This document shows positions 58,640-64,000 of a stretch of 64,000 nt of DNA, piece by piece. Source of the DNA: Gigaspora margarita (lineage: Eukaryota; Glomeromycota; Glomeromycetes; Diversisporales; Gigasporaceae); the NCBI GenBank assembly GCA_009809945.1, contig WTPW01000443.1, positions 248,325-312,324 of the forward strand, given 5' to 3'. A model generated the notes under the pieces. The model saw only the letters and a program-made list of their open reading frames with translations, was not told the origin of the DNA and searched no databases. The first letter of the stretch is position 1, and each line of letters starts with the position of its first letter. Made by a program: the position numbers and the translations under genes.

Positions 58640-59435
58640 ACAGTCAAGTCAATGTACATATAAAAAATCAATATTGTGAACACATACAATAATATTATAA
58701 ATAATGATCCCTACTGTAATTAAAAACATGAAACATCAGCACGCATAGCATACAAAATCACAAGGAATAATCATCCAATTAGATGCCCAGAATTGCGAAC
58801 TTCACTTAACTTGCCTGTAAACTATACTCTACGTATTTCATACTCCATTCCTAGTATACTATGAACACATACCGTAATCTTATAGAATCCCTTAAACATC
58901 AATCCCTACTGTGTAAATAGTAACTTTAGAAGCACAAAATGTCAGCATGCATGACATACAAAATCACAAGAAAACAACTATTCAATCAGCAGTACTAATA
59001 GTAAAACGTTATAAAAACAAGCCCCCATATTAATACAATTACGAATCAAGTACCGATATAAAATAAAAAAAACTCTTAAGCAACATAACACATAATCGAT
59101 AATCCAAACGGAATCCTGACTAAAATGAGTAAAAGCAAGCTACAATATTAATACATAAATACACTAAATCAAGAAAGCACGATGATAAACAATCAAGTCA
59201 AATACATATAAAAAAAAAGCAATACTGTGAACACATACCGTAATATTATAGAATCTCTTAAACATTAATCCCTACCGCAATAAACAGTAATTTAAAAGCA
59301 CGAAACATCAGCATGCATGGCATACAAAATCACAAGGAATAACCATCCAATCAGATGCCAAAGATTGCAGAAGTCATCTAACTTGCCTAAAACTATACAC
59401 TTCGTACTTCATACTATGTTCCTGGTATATTTAAT
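58640..59435. repeat. Three-copy tandem cassette inside the hAT-type element
   Basis: Shared words GAACACATACCGTAAT, AATCCCTACTG, GCATACAAAATCACAAG and AACTTGCCT recur at about 58680-58830, 58862-58990 and 59231-59400. On the - strand two copies contain a 33-nt open stretch between a TAG and GTATGTG (GLMFKGFYKIT and GLMFKRFYNIT). Confidence 0.75.
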
Positions 59436-59951
59436 ATAAATTTTAAGAGAGCTAAACTCATTATGAAGATAATATAAATTCTTACAAAATCATTACTTAA
59501 TAAATCTTTAGTTATTATTAATTTAAACTTTAGTGCTATTTCTTAAAATTTTATAGTGAGAAATTTGCAAAGAATAATAATACATTATATTTACTATAAT
59601 TATTCATTTATTTAAATTAATAGCTTATTTAAAAACTAAATATACAAGCCAATATAGTGATTGTACCCGGGTAGAACTTGCAATTGTGTGACATAGTAAT
59701 TTATCCGAATATCCAGGTAATTTAATAGTAACCAGGTAGAGGTTTTCCCAATGGGTACAATCTCTAAGCCAATAACATTTTTAACATTATGTAAAAAGTC
59801 TCAAATATTAAATTTTTTTTTTAAAAAAAATATATGAAGTTATAGTTTATTTTTATGAATAGATTAGCTTTGTTTATATATTTCATTTAAATAAATTATA
59901 CTTTTTATTATTTTATCATTAATAATTTTTAAATATATTAATTAAAATAAA

Positions 59952-60178
59952 AATTAAAAAATGACTAAAAGAAATATAAAAGTATAAGAATGAGAGAAAG
60001 AATAAGAGTAGAAAATGATGTTGAAAAGAGTGTGTGAAAGTGAGAAAGAAAGTATAGGAAGAAAGATAGAGAAAGAAAGAGAGATAGAAAGAGAGAGAAA
60101 GAGAAAGAAAGAAAAAGAAAGAGAAATAGAAAGAGAGAGAAAGAGAAGAAAGAAAAAGAAAGAGAAAGAGAAAGAAAT
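59952..60178. repeat. Purine tract, GAAA/GAGA-rich
   Basis: About 225 nt made almost only of A and G on the + strand (AGAAAGAGAGAGAAAGAG-type repeats). The apparent reading frames on both strands here are low-complexity artefacts. Confidence 0.9.
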
Positions 60179-60288
60179 TTTTTTTTTCTATTTGAGAACA
60201 TAAAAAAAATTTTGAGAACATTAAATTAAATAAATATGTTCTCATGAGAACATAAATTTCAAAACAGATTTCCAATACTGGTCATAAA

Positions 60289-60674
60289 ACATATCGACAT
60301 AACGCTGGAATGAATCATTAATTGTATAACGGCATGATATAATAAATATAAAATTGCTATTCAAAATGACTTATGTCAATTCGGAATAAATATACTGTAA
60401 ATGTCAAATGACGTATAACATAAACAGATAAATGTTTCACTTGTTTGCTTTAAATTTATAAAATATGCTTATTGTTATACATAATAAAAAGCATATAAAA
60501 AACGGATTATAAATTTATACTGTACTTTTTGATATAATTCCGCTGACCAAATAACTTATATTTGTGAAAATCGGCTCAATAATGCATTAATCTAAATGCC
60601 AAAATAAAGTAAATAATAAATCTATTTAAATAAAATAAATAAATTTATATAATAATTAGGCCATTTGAATTTAT
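60289..60674. other. No gene recognised
   Basis: AT-rich spacer between the 2.8-kb element and the MITE at the kinase 3' end. Confidence 0.45.
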
Positions 60675-60890
60675 AATTTCGTTTAACGTTCCCTTATAAG
60701 CTTAAGCGTGGTGGGGAGAGGGGGGTCAAATTAAACAAACATATTAAAATTGCAAAAAATAAACACATTATTATTGGTTGACTTATAAGCACGCGACTTA
60801 TTGGAATCCTAAAACGAGATGAGCGTTCTGATTGGCCTGTTTAATTCTAGGGAGGAGCTCTTAGCTGGTGGGGGAACGTTAAACGAAATT
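60675..60890. mobile_element. 216-bp MITE at the 3' end of the kinase gene
   Basis: Starts AATTTCGTTTAACGTTCCC and ends GGGAACGTTAAACGAAATT. Its right end runs into the last kinase exon and supplies the in-frame TAA (60879-60881) and the final residues. Confidence 0.85.
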
Positions 60891-63800
60891 GTAATTTCGA
60901 ACAGCCTTACCAATAACAAAATCGAGAGGTTTACTTGCTAATGTAGCATAATTAATTTGAATGAATAAATAAATAGTAAAGCATAATATTTAAATAAGTA
61001 TATACCTTTGACTGCACTTAATATTGCCTGAGTATCGATAATTTTGCTAGTGTATATAATGTCTGAATGCTTTGGCGAGACAATTGGCAACTCTTTGGCT
61101 ATTTTGTCTGCTTCCAAGAATTGCTTTTTAATTTCCAAGAAGTGTCTTTTGGGTTCGTTTTCATCCTCATTGGCATCATCATCATCATTATCTAAACTTT
61201 TCATGATATTGTTCCATTTTTTAAGTTTGTGCTTAATGTCCGCAACACCAGGCCGTTTTTCTGGATCAGAATCCATACATTGTTTAGCCAATTCAATATA
61301 GCAATCCGGAGTCCCAGAAGCAAATTCAGGTCGCAACCCATCGATAATTTTTATTACAAGGTTAGTATCAAACATATAACCATCAAATGGTCTTTGTCCA
61401 GTTGACACCTCGGACATGATGACTCCAAAGCCGTAAACATCTGCAGCTTGTGTAAACTGTTGTCCTAAAAAAACTTCTGGTGCAACATAAGGTATGACAC
61501 CATAAACATTTTTTGAATCATTTTTGTTAAACTTTTTAGATAACCCTAAGTCTGAGATATAAGGTTCAATATTTTTATCTAATAAAACATTGCCACTGTG
61601 AAAATCTGCATGAATGTACCCCGCATAATGAATGTTATATAAATCATTTGAAATATCTATAAGAAGGCTTAATTTATTTTGCCAATTAAGATCCCGAAAA
61701 TTGGTTCTTAAAAATTGATTAAGACTTCCATTATCTGCGTATTGAAATACCATCAAGTATTCATTTGTTTTTGTGTTATATGTCAATCCATATACTTTAA
61801 GTTTACTACCCCAAAGTCCGCATTTCACAAGAATGTTGAACTTTTTAAATTTTTATAAACTGATTAGTCAATATGCGCTAAATAAGCTGGTACAATATAT
61901 AATGATTAACTTACTTCTTTCAAAACATCATTATGATTTTCCTTAGATAAAGTCTTGAGTGCCACGGCAGATGATGGTTCGCGTTCTCTTACATATAAAA
62001 GGCTGTTATCATTACCATCACCCTCAATATTGCCGTTATTTGCATCAATGTTTTCAGCTTTTTTTATGTTTTTAATCTTTCGTATACCGTCCAACCAGGT
62101 TGCAGAAAATATGGAGCCAAATCCTCCCTCACCAATTTTTTCAATATTAACCAGTTTATCAAACGGAATCCATTCAATCACGCATTCATAACGAACGGCT
62201 TTAAGTTGAAGCTCTTTCATGCAATAATCAATCTCCTTATTTCTACTTGTCCACTCTCCAATCGTTACGTCAGGATCACAAGTCTGACACCACGCTTCAT
62301 GAGTGTTGTATTCATTGCAATATGCACATTTTCCATATTTAGGATTTCTATATAACCGTTATTGATATTGAATAATATTTTATATCAGTCATTTCGTTTA
62401 TTCAAACGACTCTTAAATTTAAGTGCAAATAATTTGCATACTCACCGCCTGATTGATACAAATAGTGTAATTAATATTTATACACTTGAATGGTTTATTT
62501 TAAATAACTGGATTAATAAATTCCTTTATACTTACTCACTGCAATCAAGTAAATTAAGCAGTAAATAATCATGAACATGAATAGCTTATTTTAAACACTT
62601 AGATTAATATGCGTTCTTTATACTCACGGCCTAAATTAATGAGAACAAAAGAAATTAAGCCGTAAATAATCATGAACTTTAATAGCTTATTTGAATTACT
62701 TATTTTATTTATAAAGTTTTTATACTCACAAACTAAATTAACGCGATGAAGAGAAATTAAATAGTAAATAATTATAAAAGCTTATTTTAGTTACTTAGTT
62801 TAATAAAAGTTCTTTATACTCACAACCTAAATTCATGCAAATAAAAAGAAATTAAATAGTAAATAACCATGCACTTGAATAGCTTATTTTAATTATTTAA
62901 CTAACAAATGTTCTTTATACGCACTTTCTAAATTAATACGAATAAAAAGAAATCAATTAGTAAATAATCATGAACTCGAATAGCTTATTCTAATTACTTG
63001 GTAATAATTTTCTTTATACTCACTTTCTGTAGTATGAAGAAATTAAACAGTAAATAATCATGAATCTGAATAGCTTATTTTAATTCTTAGTTTGATAAAT
63101 GTTCTTTATACTCACAAACTAAATCAATGCGAATAAAAAAATTAAATGGTAAATAATCATGAATACGAATAGCTTATTTTTATTATTAAGCTTAATAAAT
63201 GTTCTTTATACTCACAAACTAAATTAATGCGATAGAATAGAAATTAAATAGTAAATAATCATGAACTTGAATAGCTAATTTTAATTATTTAGTTTAATAA
63301 ATGTTCTTTATACTCACACCCTAAATTAATGCAAATAAAAAGAAATTAAATAGTAAATAGTCATAATCTTCGATAGCTTATTCTAATCACTTAGTTTAAT
63401 AAATGATCTTTATACTCACTGACTGCAGTATAAAAGAAATTGAAGAGTAAATAATCATGAACTTGAAAGCTCATTTCAATTGCTTAGCTTAATAAATGTT
63501 CTTTATACTCACTTTCTAAATAAATGCGAATAAAAAGAAATTAAATAGTAAATGATCATAAACTTGAATATATTTTAATGCTTAGTTTCTAAAAGTTCTT
63601 TATACGCACACCCTAAATTAATTCGAATAAAAAGAAATTAAATTGTAAATTACCATAAAATTGAATAGCTTATTTAAAATTATTTAGTTTAATAAATACT
63701 CTTTATACTCACATACTAAATTAATGCGAATGAGAGCAATTAAATAGTAAATAGTCATGAACTTGAATAGCTAATTTTAATTACTCAGTTTAATAAATGT

Positions 63801-63915
63801 TCTTTTTACTCACGCCCTAAATTAATTTGAATAAAAAGAAATTGAATAGTAAATAATCATGACTTGAATAGCTTACATTAATTCTTAACTTAATAATGTT
63901 CTTTATACTCACATT
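60879..63915 (-). CDS. Tyrosine-kinase-like protein kinase, with a 5' array of 3-nt microexons
   Basis: Exons (- strand): the 16 triplets at 63913 down to 62446, then 62347-61915, 61840-61006, 60937-60879; the gene may start beyond the window. About 457 residues from the first Met. Cys pairs CAYC and CQTC (23/26, 36/39) precede the kinase, as in Glomeromycotina kinases. Gly loop GEGGFGSIF at 88, VAIK-type Lys 147 (AVALK), catalytic loop HADFHSGN (Asp 239; HRD Arg is Ala), DLG at 257, APE at 280. Introns: 61841-61914 (GTAAGT...AAAAAG) and 60938-61005 (GTATAT...CATTAG). An Asp-rich tail follows the kinase domain. It presumably phosphorylates proteins in signalling; the substrate is unknown. The C-terminus is supplied by a MITE. 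Kinase domain certain; microexons inferred. Confidence 0.85.
60938..61005 (-). other. Kinase 3' intron
   Basis: Donor GTATATACTT after ...LSAVK, acceptor GCTACATTAG before SKPLDFVIG; 68 nt. Without splicing the frame would run into hydrophobic intron-encoded sequence. Confidence 0.8.
61841..61914 (-). other. Kinase intron within the N-lobe
   Basis: Donor GTAAGTTAAT after ...DVLKE, acceptor TTTAAAAAG before FNILVKCGLWG; phase 0, 74 nt. Its removal restores the helix-C region, showing that ordinary introns in this gene use the same signals as the array units. Confidence 0.88.
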
Positions 63916-64000
63916 CTAAATTAATTTGAACGAAAAGAGATCAAATAGTAAATAATCATGATCTTGAATAGCTTATTTTAATTACTTAGTTTAATAAATG
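62348..64000 (-). repeat. Tandem array of ~96-bp intron-like units separated by exactly 3 nt, continuing past the window
   Basis: On the - strand each unit begins GTGAGTATAAAGAAC, contains a T-rich tract (AATTTCTTTTTATTCG) and ends CATTAATTTAG. Donor is GTGAGT in 13, GTGCGT in 2 and GTAAGT in 1. Unit lengths are 87-100 nt. The separating triplets, by lowest + coordinate, read: 63913 AAT; 63814 GGC; 63713 TAT; 63610 GGT; 63513 AAA; 63420 TCA; 63318 GGT; 63216 TTT; 63116 TTT; 63024 AAA; 62925 AAA; 62824 GTT; 62730 TTT; 62628 GCC; 62536 TGA; 62446 GCG. The unit nearest the kinase (62348-62445) has donor GTGAGTATGC and acceptor TTATATAG. The last unit is cut by the window edge. Confidence 0.93.

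Larger units (their letters stand above)
57498..60288. mobile_element. 2.8-kb hAT-type non-autonomous element
   Basis: Element 57506-60280 starts CAGTATTGGAAATCT and ends AGATTTCCAATACTG, with GTCATAAA duplicated exactly at 57498-57505 and 60281-60288. Both subterminal regions have repeated GAGAACAT (TTTGAGAACATT, TATGTTCTC) motifs. No transposase frame is present. It carries a tandem cassette (58640-59435) and a purine tract (59952-60178). Confidence 0.92.

Noticed and set aside
59919..60275. Long open frames on both strands (118 and 78 residues on -, 62 on +)
   Set aside because: They are made of a GA/CT-rich simple repeat (Ser/Phe/Leu or Lys/Glu only) inside a transposon; not genes.
62362..62568. 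68-residue + frame over the intron-like array
   Set aside because: It runs antisense through array units; the - strand has the consistent splice signals.
62348..64000. Reading the array as a CRISPR array (short repeats with variable inserts)
   Set aside because: The variable part is only 3 nt, the repeats are degenerate, and the DNA is eukaryotic.
62348..64000. Reading the array as an ordinary minisatellite
   Set aside because: It cannot be excluded, but it does not explain why precisely the 3 nt between conserved AG and GTGAGT vary, or why they join in frame to the kinase.

Overview
This is AT-rich eukaryotic DNA, almost certainly from a fungus of the arbuscular mycorrhizal group (Glomeromycotina, Rhizophagus-like). 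The reasons are a tyrosine-kinase-like protein with the CxxC...WCxxC N-terminus typical of the expanded kinase families of those fungi, tetratricopeptide (TPR) repeats of the type seen in their large TPR/Sel1 families, a Plavaka-type transposase, short AT-rich spliceosomal introns, and very dense nested transposons. The assignment is made from recognition of protein families, not from a database search. No bacterial-type features, rRNA or tRNA genes were seen.

Layout. 1-3.5 kb: the 3' part of a decayed LINE (LINE-A, + strand) with a MITE in its 3' UTR. 5.0-14.5 kb: a complete but decayed LINE (LINE-B, - strand) flanked by an 18-bp target-site duplication. 14.7-15.1 kb: a tandem array whose units look like introns. 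16.9-22.7 kb: remains of pogo/Tigger transposons and several MITE families. 23.4 kb: a kinase relic. 24.4-26.2 kb: an unrecognised intron-containing gene or pseudogene. 27.5-31.9 kb: a decayed Plavaka-type transposase gene with introns and two inserted MITEs. 33.7-43.3 kb: an interval bracketed by an inverted ~140-bp repeat and holding a third decayed LINE (LINE-C, - strand) and a 330-350 bp tandem repeat. 44.4-46.1 kb: a MULE-like element and a LINE-B fragment. 46.4-49.95 kb: a tandem array of exon+intron units encoding TPR motifs on the - strand, with two MITEs inserted. 50.6-55.8 kb: nested hAT-, MULE- and mariner-like non-autonomous elements. 57.5-60.3 kb: a 2.8-kb hAT-like element with perfect 8-bp TSD. 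60.9-64.0 kb: the one gene that looks intact, a protein kinase on the - strand.

The most unusual structure is at the 5' end of that kinase gene (62.35 kb to the window edge). A ~96-bp tandem repeat there is, on the coding strand, a run of intron-like units, each beginning GTGAGT (rarely GTGCGT or GTAAGT) and ending in AG. Every neighbouring pair is separated by exactly 3 nucleotides. There are 16 such triplets; they vary while the flanking splice signals are conserved. Joined in order they read, without a stop and in the frame of the kinase, as MAMVNQVFLKKFLPER leading directly into the conserved NPKYGKC zinc-binding segment. I interpret this as an array of at least 16 consecutive one-codon-length microexons, every intron in phase 2. 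Unit gain, loss or skipping would then always preserve the frame. This is a sequence-based inference; RNA evidence is needed.

Apart from the kinase, coding content is mostly decayed transposon genes whose in-frame stops are often explained by single C-to-T or G-to-A changes in Gln and Trp codons.
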